A program made the translations under genes and the position numbers. A DNA stretch of 64,000 nucleotides from Castor canadensis (lineage: Eukaryota; Chordata; Mammalia; Rodentia; Castoridae). The notes beneath the pieces are model-generated. The model did no database searches, was not told the DNA's origin, and saw nothing but the letters and a program-made list of their open reading frames with translations. The stretch covers positions 130,953,490 to 131,017,489 of the forward strand of contig NC_133396.1 in the NCBI RefSeq assembly GCF_047511655.1, read 5' to 3'. Below, in pieces: positions 22,700 to 33,500 of the stretch. Numbering within the stretch: the first letter of the stretch is position 1; each line of letters opens with the position of its first letter.

Positions 22700-22880
22700 C
22701 ACCACGCTTACAAAGTACTTTTAAGACCACGATTTCCTCTGATCTGTGAGGCAGCCTCTGCAGATATTATCAGCTCCATCTTTAGAGGAAGACACTAGAA
22801 GACTCAGGAGCGTGAGTGACGTGCCTGGGGACAGGCAGCTGGTTGTGGCAGTGGGAGCCAGGACCCAGGTGTGATCTTAG
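22700..22880 (+). repeat. MIR SINE
   Basis: aagtacttttaagaccacgattt, atcagctccatctttagagg, aagactcaggagcgtgagtga and agccaggacccaggtgtg in MIR order. Confidence 0.6.
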
Positions 22881-22935
22881 ATTTGTGTGTTGGCAACTTT
22901 GCTATTTGTTAACTGCCCTTAAAAATGCTTAAAAC

Positions 22936-23138
22936 TGCTGGACACTGGTGGCTCACGCCTGTAATCCTAGCTACTCAGGAGGCAGAGATCAGGAGGATCT
23001 CAGTTTGGAGCCAGTCAGGGCAAATTGTTCAAGAGACCGTATCTTGAAAAATCCCATCACCAAAAAGGGCTGGTGGAGTGGCTCAAGGTGTAGGCCCTGA
23101 GTTCAAACCCAATTCCCACAAAAAAAAAGAAAAGAAAA
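22936..23138 (+). mobile_element. Dimeric B1/ID-like SINE
   Basis: B1-like half (ggacactggtggctcacg, cctgtaatcctagctactca, ggcagagatcaggaggat) is joined through cccatcaccaaaaa to an ID-like half (gggctggtggagtggctc) with an A-rich tail. The ID-like half is internally shortened. Confidence 0.92.
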
Positions 23139-23140
23139 AA

Positions 23141-23250
23141 GTGCTCATAACTGGATGTGTGACTCAACTGGAAAGTGCCTGCTTAGCAAGTGCAAAGCCC
23201 CGTGTTCAAACCCAGGTACCCCAAAAAAGAAAAAAAAGGAAAAAAAGAAA
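23141..23250 (+). mobile_element. ID-like SINE monomer
   Basis: actggatgtgtgactcaactgg ... cccgtgttcaaacccaggta followed by an A-rich tail; placed directly after the preceding dimer's tail. Confidence 0.75.
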
Positions 23251-23645
23251 TGCTTATAGAAAAATTTGAAAATAAAAAATGGAGGAGGAAAAGGCTCCAT
23301 AATCCTCTTGCTCTAATGTGACCGTTGTTCACACTTCTAGTCTTTCTCTTGTGCCTGTTAATAAGATGCAGCTATTGTATCATACATAAAATATATCATC
23401 CTTCCTTTTACTCTTCACACGATACCACGTTATTCACATGAAGACAGAGTCCTGACGGTCCCTGCTCCAGGCACTGGGGACAAAGCATAGAATCAAATGA
23501 CAAAACTCCCTGCAATCATGGAGCTTATATTCTGATTTGGGGGGGGGCAGGAGAGACAAACAATAAACAAAGAAATATGTGATGTTCTATTAGTGAGTAC
23601 GGAGAGAAAAGAGTCACACCTATAATGTTTAAAACTCGGAAGATG

Positions 23646-23886
23646 AGCCGGGCACTGGTGGCTCACGCCTGTAATCCTAGCTACTCAGGAGGCAGAGATA
23701 AGGAGGATCATGGTTTGAAGCCAGCCTGGGCAAACAGTTCTCAAGATGCTATCTCAAAAAAATCCATCACAAAAAAAGGGCTGGTGGAGTGGATCAAGTG
23801 GTAAGAGTACCTGCTTAGCCATCGTGAGGCCCTGAGTTCAAACCCCAGTGCTAGTGCTGCCAAAAAAAAAAAAAAAAGAAAAAAAT
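23646..23886 (+). mobile_element. Near-complete dimeric B1/ID-like SINE
   Basis: The clearest copy in the window: B1-like half gccgggcactggtggctcac onward, linker with A-runs, then ggctggtggagtggatcaag ... ctgagttcaaaccccagtgc and a 15-base A tail. It shows no large internal loss, so it is a good reference for the family. Confidence 0.95.
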
Positions 23887-24565
23887 TGGGAGATGAAAAA
23901 GAAAAGAGCAAAATGTAGCTTTTATCAAAAGGACTAGGAGACATGTAATGGTTTCCTTAAACAAAACTTCCAGGCTTGAAGTGTGAGAGTGCATTTAACT
24001 TCTGCAATTTTACCTTTTTTCAACATCAAGTATCAAGTGACGTTTTCAAATTTGCATAATAGGCATACTCATGAAGGCATAACCCTATTCTTGGACATTT
24101 AGATTGTTTCCTTCCAGATTTAAGTCTTTAAAAACTTCTCTAACTCAGTGCATCGAAATTTTATTATCTAGTGTTACTGCACTAGAAGAGTGACTGAGGG
24201 TCAAAGGTACAGACATCTTGGAGGGACAGATATGGACATTGTTAAAGCTCTCGATATAGATGGACAATTGCTTTTTAAGGAACCTACAGCCTGTTACCAT
24301 CCCCCCCTGCCCCCCTCCCGCCCCAGGAACATCCAAGGGAGTGCTGACTTAGCCGGCTCCTACATCTGTGCCCCATCTTCCTCGCTGGCCTGAATATGGG
24401 AAGGCATTTCCAAGGGACAACACATGGGAGACCAGTTCAGTACTCTGCTCAAAGGGAAAGAAAAGCTGAGCTTCAGTACCTCCTGCAGGAAAGGAGAGGG
24501 AAAGCCTCCAGGCCTGGAGAAGCCTATCTGTCTTCAGGGAGCTCAATTAGGAAAGCAGGAGAACT
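23887..24565. other. Intergenic, nothing recognised
   Basis: No supported gene or repeat. Confidence 0.4.
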
Positions 24566-24599
24566 TGGTGGTGGTGATGGTGGTGGTGGTGGTGGTGGT
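24566..24599 (+). repeat. (GGT)n simple repeat
   Basis: About eleven ggt units with one gat interruption. Confidence 0.9.
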
Positions 24600-24966
24600 C
24601 CCAATAGCCAAGAAACGCACCTGCTCTGGAAACCCGGATCTTGCCAGGCATGCCGGGATGAGGGCCAACCTTCCTATCCTGAAGGCTCCAGGGCCTCAGC
24701 CATAGCAAACAGAGCAGCTCCTACCTTAGGGAGCACATGGTGAGGATAGGAAGGGCCGTGATGTAACTGAGCTCTCACATACAAAAGTGTCTGAAATACA
24801 TCCTGCTGGCCCAGGTGACCCACAGGCTGCAAGGCTTGCCGCTTGCAGGGTGTGTGGGAGGAGAGTGCATAGCTTCACTTTTTGACAGGCAGGGTCAAGG
24901 TGGACTGTGATGGTCAATCTGCTCCAACTCAACGGCCCCAAATGCTGGAGAGAAGGCGGTGGTGTA

Positions 24967-24968
<2 letters not shown>

Positions 24969-25022
<54 letters not shown>

Positions 25023-25023
25023 G

Positions 25024-25069
<46 letters not shown>
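24969..25069 (+). repeat. (TG)n microsatellite in two blocks
   Basis: Two long TG runs separated by a short interruption (taagtt near 25020-25025). Alternating purine-pyrimidine tracts of this length can adopt Z-DNA and are usually highly polymorphic. Confidence 0.97.
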
Positions 25070-25733
25070 TGGGGTTAAACAGCCTGAGAAAGCAAGCCAG
25101 GATTCAGACCAACCTAGCATCAAAGCACTGATATGTGTGGATACTTCCCTGGAGCCCGAGCTTCTAGAATGGCCTTACCGGGATCTGGCTAGGCCCTCCT
25201 TCTGAAGAACAGTAGAAACACTGCGTTCCTTCCTGCACTGACTGAAATCTCCGTAGGCCAAATCTTCTCAAATCAAAAGTACAAGCAGAGAATTTCCAAG
25301 CCTTCGAGAAACCTCAAAGGATAAATCAGAATCTGAAATAGCTAATCCCAAACACTCGTTCTCTCAAATGGTAGGAAAAGTTCCAATGCACATTTGAAAA
25401 TCAAAATGATACATCTCCTCATTGAAGTGACACCTGGCAGGGTGACATGCACCTTTTTTGTTTTAGTCTCATTCTATGACATTCAAAGTGTGAAATACCC
25501 TTAAAAAGAGTAAGAATAAGCAATTTCCTGCCCTTCTGAGGAATTATGGTGCCCACTCAAATGCAGCTGGCTGTCACAGTCCCCACATCACACAAACCCC
25601 CATCATCCTGAAGTCTGCCTCCACTACCAAGTTGAGTTTTGTCTGGCTGAGGGTGCCAACCGCCTCCTGACACTCATTTCACTCTCACTACTCAAGTAAT
25701 GACACAGTTGTCAAGCCAGGGCTAGCGAAAATG
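25070..25733. other. Intergenic, nothing recognised
   Basis: No supported gene or repeat. Confidence 0.4.
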
Positions 25734-25739
25734 TTTATT
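25734..25739 (-). terminator. Candidate poly(A) signal downstream of GPR25
   Basis: The minus strand reads AATAAA here and is followed within about 40 bases by a TGTGTC element. It is about 1.2 kb past the GPR25 stop and could mark the end of a longer 3' UTR. Hexamer match only. Confidence 0.3.
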
Positions 25740-26042
25740 GAAAAAGGTGAGCTCACAAGAGAATCTGGGGTCCCTGGCTGAATGATGGGGAATCTGAACA
25801 CCTGCTGGGAGATTTTGGATTCCTGGATCCAGAGGAAAGGCCAGAACAACTACCAGGGTGAGTCCTGCAGCTCTGCCACAGAGGGGAGAGGGTTACCAGA
25901 TACAAAACCAAGGCAGGCACCACTTCTGGGGACCTGTCAGAAGGAGCAAATTGGGTGACTCACACCAGGGCTAGTTTCCATGTCCTTGGTAAGCTTTGAC
26001 TTGCTGGTGACTAACCATCCAGCCAACAACGCTGCAAAGATG

Positions 26043-26475
26043 ACCCAGTACACAAGAGCTGCTGGTTCTCATGTTCTACAGAATTTTCTGGAGAGTGAGA
26101 GGGCTGCAAGGTCTGATTTAGAGAAGGAATTTCTTAAGAGGCCAGAGGCTTTGAAGGAGACCAGAGAAAACATAGACAGAGTCAAGAGTGTGGCCTTTGG
26201 GAGTCTGGGCTGGGTATTCTGGTTGGTGCTAGAACCCAGTACACAAGAGCTGCTGGTTCTCATGTTCTACAGAATTTTCTGGTGCTAGAACCCAGTACAC
26301 AAGAGCTGCTGGTTCTCATGTTCTACAGAATTTTCTGGAGAGTGAGAGGGCTGCAAGGTCTGATTTAGAGAAGGAATTTCTTAAGAGGCCAGAGGCTTTG
26401 AAGGAGACCAGAGAAAACATAGACAGAGTCAAGAGTGTGGCCTTTGGGAGTCTGGGCTGGGTATTCTGGTTGGTG
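26043..26475. repeat. Recent nested tandem duplication
   Basis: A 186-bp segment (26043-26228) recurs without any difference that I can see at 26290-26475, an offset of 247 bp. Between them a shorter unit of 56 bp beginning ggtgctagaacccagtacac is itself repeated (26225-26280 and 26281 onward). The parent sequence is not a repeat I recognise. Both strands carry open frames across it (for example 25980-26288 plus), but the pattern suggests duplication of noncoding DNA. Lack of divergence means very recent origin, gene conversion or an assembly artefact. Confidence 0.95.
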
Positions 26476-26496
26476 AAAAAGAACCTCATAGGATCT

Positions 26497-26722
26497 TTTT
26501 CTTTTTCTTTTGGTTTTGGCAGTATGGGGGTTGAATTCAGGGTCTCACATTGGCTAGGCAGGTGCTCTACTGCTTGAACCTCTTGACCAGCCCTTTTTTT
26601 GTGTTGGGTATTTTTTGAGATAGGGTCTTGGTTTTTGCTGGGGCTGGCCTTCAACGGCGATCCTCCCGATCTCTGCCACCACAGCAGCTGGGATTACAGA
26701 CGCGAGCCACCAGCAGCCTGCC
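26497..26722 (-). mobile_element. Dimeric B1/ID-like SINE (reverse)
   Basis: Reversed ID-like half (ggcagtatgggggttgaatt ... cctcttgaccagcccttt) and reversed B1-like half (gagatagggtcttgg ... cagcagctgggattacagac). Confidence 0.9.
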
Positions 26723-26941
26723 AAGATCTTTCTCGAATGAACTAGAGAAAAATCAACTCAGGTGCACACAGGCTAAGATAACAGTCTTAGCAGCCGGGTT
26801 GGGAGCTCGAAGGGCTCTGGAGGTTACAGAATGAAGGCTGCTGGAGGAGACCCTAGGGGCACAGGCACATGGGGGAGGGGCACAATCCCCCTCCCTGTGA
26901 CCTCTATCCCACTGCTGCCCACCTCCGTCGCCCTGGGGAGG

Positions 26942-28027
26942 CTACCAGGAGGCCGAGGTAGTGCTCGCCGTCTTGGTCCGGCCCCAGAACACTGAGCTGT
27001 CGTCCCTGGAGAGCGACGAGGCCGAGCTGATCCTGCGCACCTGGCGACGCGCGCGCCGGCAGACCCCGTGCCGGGCCTGCGCGCGGAACGAGCGGTCCAG
27101 CAGGAGGTAGATGACCGGGTTGGCACAGCTGTTGACGAAAGCCAGACAGGTGGCGATGGTGAGACCCCAGCGCAGCGCCAGCAGCAGAGGGCAGGCCAGC
27201 GGCAGCGCCCGGAGCCGCGCCAGGTGGAAGACGGCCCGCAGGACGCTGAAGGGCAGCCAGGAGCCCACGAAGCTGCCCTCCACGGCGAAGATGATGCGCA
27301 GCGTGTTCCTCCGCGCGCGGCCCACGTGCGGCGGCCTGCGCAGGCGGCGCGAGATGCGCCAGTAGCAGAAGACGGTGACGAGCAGCGGTAGCACGAAGGT
27401 GAGCAGCAGCAGCAGCAGGCTGAGGCCCTGGAAGGCGTCCGACGGCTCCTCCCCGCACTGGCTGCCCGCGCCCCCGGGCCCGGGCTGCAGCCGCCGGTAG
27501 AGCAGGGAGGGCAGGCCGGCCAGCAGCGCCACGGCCCAGACGCCGCAGCACGCGGCCAGCACGCAGCGCGGGGTGCGCAGCGGCCGCGCCTCGAGCAGCT
27601 TCACCACGGCCAGGTAGCGGTCCACGCTCATGCCGGCCAGCAGCAGTGCGCCTGCGCAGCGCGTGCCCGCCAGCGCGAAGCTGCTCAGCTTGCACAGGGC
27701 CTCGCCGAAGGGCCAGCGACCCCCGCGCGCCGCCGCCGCGGCCCACAGCGGCAGCGTGAGCACGAAGCCCAGGTCCGCGGCCGCCAGGTGCAGCACGAAC
27801 GTATCCACCAGCCGCCGCGGCCCGCGCCGCCGGCGCAGCAGCCACAGCACGAAGCCGTTGCCCAGCAGGCCCACGGCGAAGGCCACCAGGTAGAGCGCGG
27901 GGATGTAGGCGTAGCCATAGGGCAGCTCCCACGATGGGCACGGCTCCAGCTCCTCCAGGGCGCCCGAGCCCGAGTAGTCCCACCACATCGGCCCCGGGCT
28001 GGGGCTGCAGGGCTCGCTGGGGGTCAT
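26942..28027 (-). CDS. GPR25: GPR25, orphan/chemokine-like class A G protein-coupled receptor
   Basis: Complete single-exon reading frame of 361 codons ending in TAG. I recognise the protein as GPR25 by near-continuous resemblance to the mammalian orthologue, including the same length. Visible features: an acidic, tyrosine-containing N-terminus (WDYSGSGALEELE), seven hydrophobic segments, GN in TM1 (LLGNGFV), LAAADL in TM2, SVDRYLAVV after TM3 (the DRY site), paired extracellular cysteines, SWLPFS in TM6, NPVIY at the end of TM7, and the conserved serine-rich tail RRISSASSLSRDDSSVF. The first in-frame ATG is at 28027; the frame stays open upstream to 28099, but only from a GTG. The gene is extremely GC-rich, so long antisense frames overlap it and are shadows. 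The protein acts at the plasma membrane of lymphocytes; CXCL17 has recently been reported as a ligand (outside knowledge). No damage to key motifs is seen. Confidence 0.97.
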   Translation of the reverse strand: MTPSEPCSPSPGPMWWDYSGSGALEELEPCPSWELPYGYAYIPALYLVAFAVGLLGNGFVLWLLRRRRGPRRLVDTFVLHLAAADLGFVLTLPLWAAAAARGGRWPFGEALCKLSSFALAGTRCAGALLLAGMSVDRYLAVVKLLEARPLRTPRCVLAACCGVWAVALLAGLPSLLYRRLQPGPGGAGSQCGEEPSDAFQGLSLLLLLLTFVLPLLVTVFCYWRISRRLRRPPHVGRARRNTLRIIFAVEGSFVGSWLPFSVLRAVFHLARLRALPLACPLLLALRWGLTIATCLAFVNSCANPVIYLLLDRSFRAQARHGVCRRARRQVRRISSASSLSRDDSSVFWGRTKTASTTSASW

Positions 28028-29440
28028 GGCCCGGCCACCAGGCCTGTGCGGACGCTGCAGGCGGAGCGGCTCTGAGCAGGGAGGGGGCTTGCTGCTCACG
28101 CAAGTGCCCAGCCACCTCCCTTCCTGCCACCGCCACCCGCCCAGGGCAAGGGGTGGGCAGGAAGGGCGGGCGGGAGGGGCAGGCTCGGGGGGGTGAGAAT
28201 GGTCCTAAGGGAGGGACACAGGGGATTTCACAACTGGGCCCTCGAGGAAAAGTCTTCAGAGCGCTCTGCCTCCAGGGCGAGCCTGGCCTGTCGCCTCCTT
28301 TTACTGATCTGTTATATTATCGGGTTGGGGTTGGGGGAGGCTCTGATGTCAGGTCGCACGCAAGATATGGTGGTGCCTGGGATCCCCAGTCTGTTCTCAG
28401 TTTCCACCTTGCTGTTTTTTTCTTAGAGGCAAGGGGACAGAACCTGGGATGAAGCCGTTTGGGGAGGAGGGAGGGCTCTGTGCCTCAACCTCCCTCCATT
28501 CACCTGTTCTTCAAGAAAGAGGAGCTCTGCTTTCTGGAGCCCTCCGGGGTCAGGAGGGGTGGGGAGCCAGCCCTGGGGGTCTGCCTTCTGATCGGATTTT
28601 GGCCCCCAGAGCTCTTCACCCACTTTTGGCCTCCTGAGACCGAGGGCTAAATGTCTTACTCCTACGTGGCTTTTCTGTCCAAATCTGGTCCTCATGGAGC
28701 CCTGTGAGAGGGTTTTAAGCCAGAGAGCAAGGGGTGTAGTGGGATTATCCTGCTGAAAGGGACAAGAGCCTGGGATTCAAATCTTGCTTTTCCCTGTTGT
28801 GCCCATCTTGCAAACCTACCCAGAACGTGGAACATGGATCACACAAGATGACATCTAATGAAGCAGCAAACTTGTCCTAAATGAGAGTCAGGAGCTTAGA
28901 GCGGGGCGAGAGCCTTCATGAACCAAGTCATGGAGACCAGTGTTCCTTAAGTCTGACCTTGAATGGGGCGGTGGGGCTGGAGGAGGGGGGAGGGACAGCG
29001 TCTTCCTTCTCTTCCAGGAGAGCTGCACTCCCGTTACACTTGAATTCCTCTTAGGGAATTGCCCCCCCATGCTGTGTTGGAGCTAATGTGACAGTGATGC
29101 ATCCTCCCACAGTCACTCCAGCTGTCACCAGGACTGAGCAACTGGTGTGTTGGGTGAATGTGTTGAAAATTGGATGTGTATTGTCAATTTTATGAATGGC
29201 GACCTCCTTGTAGCTGGCACTGTTGGAGGCGTTGCAAGAGATGACCTTCCAGGTCCATGGCCGAGGCAGGAGAGCGCCACACTGAGCATGTGCAGTGGCT
29301 ATCATGCCTGCAGCCAAACAGTCATGCATGTTGAAAACACAGTGCACTTAGAGCTTACTTCTCATGGGAGGAGTGCACCAGAAAAGGCTGCCCAGGGGGT
29401 GACACTGGGTCAGTGCTAGGGCAGAGCCAAAAGTCAAAAA
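28028..29440. other. GPR25 upstream region
   Basis: GC-rich for about 200 bases above the start codon, then unique-looking sequence. The promoter is expected here, but I cannot place a transcription start; a tataatata-like AT patch (28312-28320) is the only TATA-like element near. Confidence 0.35.
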
Positions 29441-29442
29441 TG

Positions 29443-29548
29443 GGGCTGGGATGTAGCTCGGTGGTACAGTGCTTGCCTAGCATGCGTGAGGCCCTGGGTT
29501 CGATCCCAGCACCAAAAAAAGAAAAGACAAAAAAAAAAAAAAAAAAAA
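29443..29548 (+). mobile_element. ID SINE, well preserved
   Basis: ggggctgggatgtagctcgg, tggtacagtgcttgcctagc, atgcgtgaggccctgggttc, gatcccagcacc, then an A-rich tail. It keeps clean A- and B-box sequences of the tRNA-derived ID family. Confidence 0.95.
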
Positions 29549-29929
29549 ACCTCTCCCCAAAAGTCAAAAATGGTGGCAGAATAGAGAGGACAGGTGGGAC
29601 TAGGAGGGAGTAAAAGGAGCAAGGATGCTGAGACAGGGAGGAACGTGAGCTTAGCTTAGAGGAGGAGGAGGGTGGAAGGACTGAAACAGGCAAGGTGGTT
29701 GGACCAGATCATGACCGGTTTGGATTTCATTCTGTAGGTAGTGTGCAGTGGCGTGGTGGGGTGGTGAAGACACCAGACATCAGCCTATGTTTGGAAATCC
29801 CAGTGGATTGGAGAGGGGGGAGGCTCAAGATAGGGAGACCCCATAGGAGACTGTTCTAATTGTTTGTTTCTGAAATAAGATTATTGATAGTGGGAAAGAA
29901 AGGAGAGGATTTATTCAAGTGGTAATTTT

Positions 29930-30076
29930 GTTTTGTTTTGAGATAGGGTCTCACTGTATATCCATCCCAACCTGGCCTTAAACTCACTGTATAGTCCAAG
30001 CTGGCCTCAAAGTCATGATTTTCCTGCCTCAGCCTCCTGAGTGCTGGGTTTACAGGTGTGTGCTACTGAACCTGGC
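29930..30076 (-). mobile_element. B1-like SINE (reverse)
   Basis: tttgagatagggtctcactg ... ctcagcctcctgagtgctgg ... tgtgtgctactgaacctggc. Confidence 0.85.
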
Positions 30077-30473
30077 TTTAAGTAAAATTGTAACATCACA
30101 GATGTCAGCAGAGAGGAGCTGAAGATAGGGGTTTCTCTGCTTAGGGACTAAACTGTGTGAGTACTGTGACCTTGAAGTCAGGAACAGAGGAGGACATGAA
30201 TATGTAATCAGCTTGATGCTCTTTGAGGTAGGATGATGAAATAATTTATGATCCATAACAGGATGCTTTAGGGCGTCAAAGAGATACTATCATAATTAGC
30301 CAGGATCGTTCTGAGAAAATGGACGAATTGCTGCCTTGGTATGGAGATCCCCAGGGAGCTGGAAAATGGGTATGGGTTGTGGACAGTCAGGTATGCGTAT
30401 GTCTGGGCCGTTCCTGTCAAGAATTTGTCTCCCAAATCAATTACATGCTGGGGAAAGCAGGCAAGACAGGCGG

Positions 30474-30505
30474 CCATCCCCATCCCCATCCCCATCCCCG
30501 TCCCC
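30474..30505 (+). repeat. (CCCCAT)n simple repeat
   Basis: About five hexamer units, the last one varying to ccccgt. Confidence 0.9.
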
Positions 30506-30507
30506 AG

Positions 30508-33500
30508 GATGGACACCTGAGGAGTGTTGGAGTTCTCAGCAGTTTTTCTAATGTCTGATCACATGATTGATGGTGCATGGTGTCCACATCGTGGGTGGCC
30601 TTGCAGGCTGTAGCCTCCTTCCCCTAAAGGCCAGCAGGACGGAGGCTGGCCAGTCAGGGTCAGCTCCAGTGCCTACCCCCGGACATCACTTCCCCTCGGG
30701 CTCAGAGAGCATGAGTGATCCTGAATGCTCCAGATAAGCAGCAAAGAAACCATCAGGTGAAAAGAATGGGGTGGGTGGTCATAGCGGTGAGGGGGGGGAG
30801 GGGAAGTAGAAGTAGGTTGTTTATTTTAAAAACACAGATTCTTGCTTCTGAGCTGTGGTCTCAATACCCAAGGGAAGTCTGTGCCAGACAGACGGTTTGT
30901 GTCTGCTGGGGCCGGGCACAGTGGGTCTCACTTGTCTGGAGGGGAGAAAGCTGCGAAGGCTGGAGCCAGAGACGCTGCCCTGGGCCTGGCCGCCTGGAGT
31001 GCCCAGCCTGGTTTTGGTGATCAAGGCCAACTCACCACTACTCTCTCTTCTGCCCTTCAAGGGGAGCCCCCCACAGGACTGTAAACAAGTCTGCTTGAAC
31101 ATTCATCTTTACCAGCTAAGCTGGCCACTGTCTGACCTCCGGAGCCTTCTCTGATCCCAGCCCCACAGTCTCCTCATGGCCTCCTGTCTGCCCTCTGCTG
31201 GAACCCAGGGTCTGTCTGACTGTTATGTGAGTCAGGCTTGCCCTGCCCTTGGGATTTCATGTATCTGGGGGTGATCACCTCAGGAGTAGGTTTATTTCTG
31301 CCCCTTACAGGATATATTTAAGGTGTTACAATTTTCCCCCCCAAATAATAATTTTTTTTCTATACAAATAATCTTTGGGGAGATTTTTTGAAAACCACAT
31401 TTGCCTTTTTCATTATAAAGGCCGTATAATCACATTACAGAATGTAAAAGTCACCCCAGACCTGTTGCCTCAACCCCAGGTGAATTTCTTTCACCCAGTT
31501 AAGGATGTTTTCAAAAGTAAAAAACTTCGTTTGTTTAAAAAAATATACTTGTAATCCCATTATCCTTGAAAATTTTTTTCACATTTCATGTTATTCTTCA
31601 TGTATGTATTTTTTGCTGTTATAGTAATTTTTAATAAATACTTTTCTTCTTACATACTCTTTCATATTATACATGCCCTTGTGTAGGCCAGAGGCCATGA
31701 AAATTTTTGTTGCTTGGGACAAATTACAGTGATTAGCAACCTAGAATGGCAGCAGCATTGTATGAGGGTGTTAGGTTCACAGTCTTGTTTGTGTTCATCA
31801 GCAATCTGTGTTTTTTTCCATTTTTCTAGGTAGTAATGAGGCGAAACGGTTCTTCCTTTTGCATTTACTTGATTAAAAATAATATGGAAAAATCTTCCTC
31901 ACATGAGGTGAACTGTCAAATCCTGTCCTTCAGAAACGTACATATAATGACCTTCCATATTTCCCGTTAACTTGTGCGGACTATTTAGAATGAATTGTCA
32001 TCACGCTTATTCATTCACGTTTCCCCAAAGTTTTTAGCTTTACAAAATTTGTCGCTGTTAGCAATTTGAGTTTAGAATGTTACTTTCTCTTTGATGATGT
32101 GAGAACATTCACTTGTATTTTAAAAAATAATTTTCTTTAGTCTTTTTAAATCCACCAGTGTCGAACTGTTTTTTCAGATTGCTAATCAGCTTTCCTAACA
32201 TAATTTATTAAATTACATCTTTTAAAAGAAAAAAACCCAACAAAATACATCTTTTACGCAAAGCCCCAAGTTCAAACACACTACTGCTGTTACAAACCTC
32301 TGCTTTGTGTTGTGATGTCAAATTTATACATACATTTCTTACATATCATTGCATCTGTTTCTGTTCAGTGAACAAACAGATCAGATTGTTAGTGGTGAGA
32401 TTCTGACTTAAGTTATCAGCTTTATCTTTCGATTGCTGTTTGATCATGGACCCCAATTTCTATGTCTTAAAAAGGAAATAATTGCTATTAGATAATGGTG
32501 GTGTGGGGATCTAATGAGAGCCTCAGTGGAAGCCCCTCCCGTGCTGGTCTGAGCGCTCCATTCCTGGGCGGTGGCATCATGTAGACACACTCCCTTCTGG
32601 CTGGCTGGCTGCTTCTCCTTCACGCAGGACCTTCCTTTCAAAGTGGGTGGTTGTTAGGTTGCATTGGAGATCTACAAAAATAGGCGCCCCATCTGGGCAA
32701 CTGTGGTGGCACAGTTCAGGGTGCCCAGTGTCGCCATGGTGAATTCCATCTGAGACCTTGGGTGGAGTGTGTGGTAAGAGGGGGTAGAGGGGACAGAAGG
32801 TGGTGGCAGCTTCGGCCCTGCCCTGATGCCTCACCGCCAAAGGGATGCTGGCCCACACCAGGCTAGGGGCCCCACCCAGGTACCAGAGGCCCTGCCAAGT
32901 ATCTTGATTGTTTTAGAAACTTTCGGGTACTAAATGTGGGGTGGCTGGGAAAGATGCCATCTGAGTTAGACCGAGCCCTGGGTAGGCTCCAACCCTCACC
33001 ACTGGGGGTGGGGTGGGGAATGACTCAATGTGAAAGCCTTGTGGCCTGCAGCTGTCTAATTGTCCCAGGGTCAGATCTACCCCAGACATCATCCATGACC
33101 CTTGGAGGAAATGGGGAGGAAGGTCAGGGACAGGCTGGAGGGCTGGGGAGAAGTGCAGCTTTCAAGGAATGTAAGATTCCTATCTTCCATTGCAGCTGAA
33201 GGGTTCTTTCAAAGGCAACACACCCACCTGAAACAAAAAGACAAGCAATAGGGAAGTCCCTCAATACAAAAATGGCCCTGTTTTTTTTTTTTTTTTCTGA
33301 AAGGAAGTAGCATTTTTTCTTTGTAGCAACTATTCTGCCCACAGAAGCTTCTGAAACATAACTTGCCATCACTTTCCAGTGATTTCACAGAAAGTTCTAG
33401 CTACCTGCTGTCGAGTTCTCTCATTGCTGGTGGTGGTGGTGGGGGGGGCGGTGTATTTGCCTCACCAGTGCTGCAATCCTGCCACAAACCAGTGAAATAA

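Noticed and set aside
25980-26288. 102-codon plus-strand frame (charged, helix-like) overlapping the tandem duplication
   Set aside because: I could not match it to a known protein, and it ends inside the duplicated block. A small processed-pseudogene origin is possible but unsupported.
28028-28099. In-frame 24-codon N-terminal extension of GPR25
   Set aside because: It begins with GTG, not ATG, and the family protein starts at the methionine encoded at 28027.
26904-28136. 410-codon minus-strand open frame and several plus-strand frames overlapping GPR25
   Set aside because: They are alternative frames of a very GC-rich gene; their products are low-complexity A/R/P/G strings, while the chosen frame gives a complete GPCR of the family's usual length.
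29443-29520. tRNA-like A and B boxes suggesting a tRNA gene
   Set aside because: The sequence is an ID SINE with an A-rich tail; no cloverleaf with a proper acceptor stem was found.
30474-30505. Regular short repeats that could suggest a CRISPR-like array
   Set aside because: It is a hexanucleotide microsatellite without spacers, in a mammalian genome.
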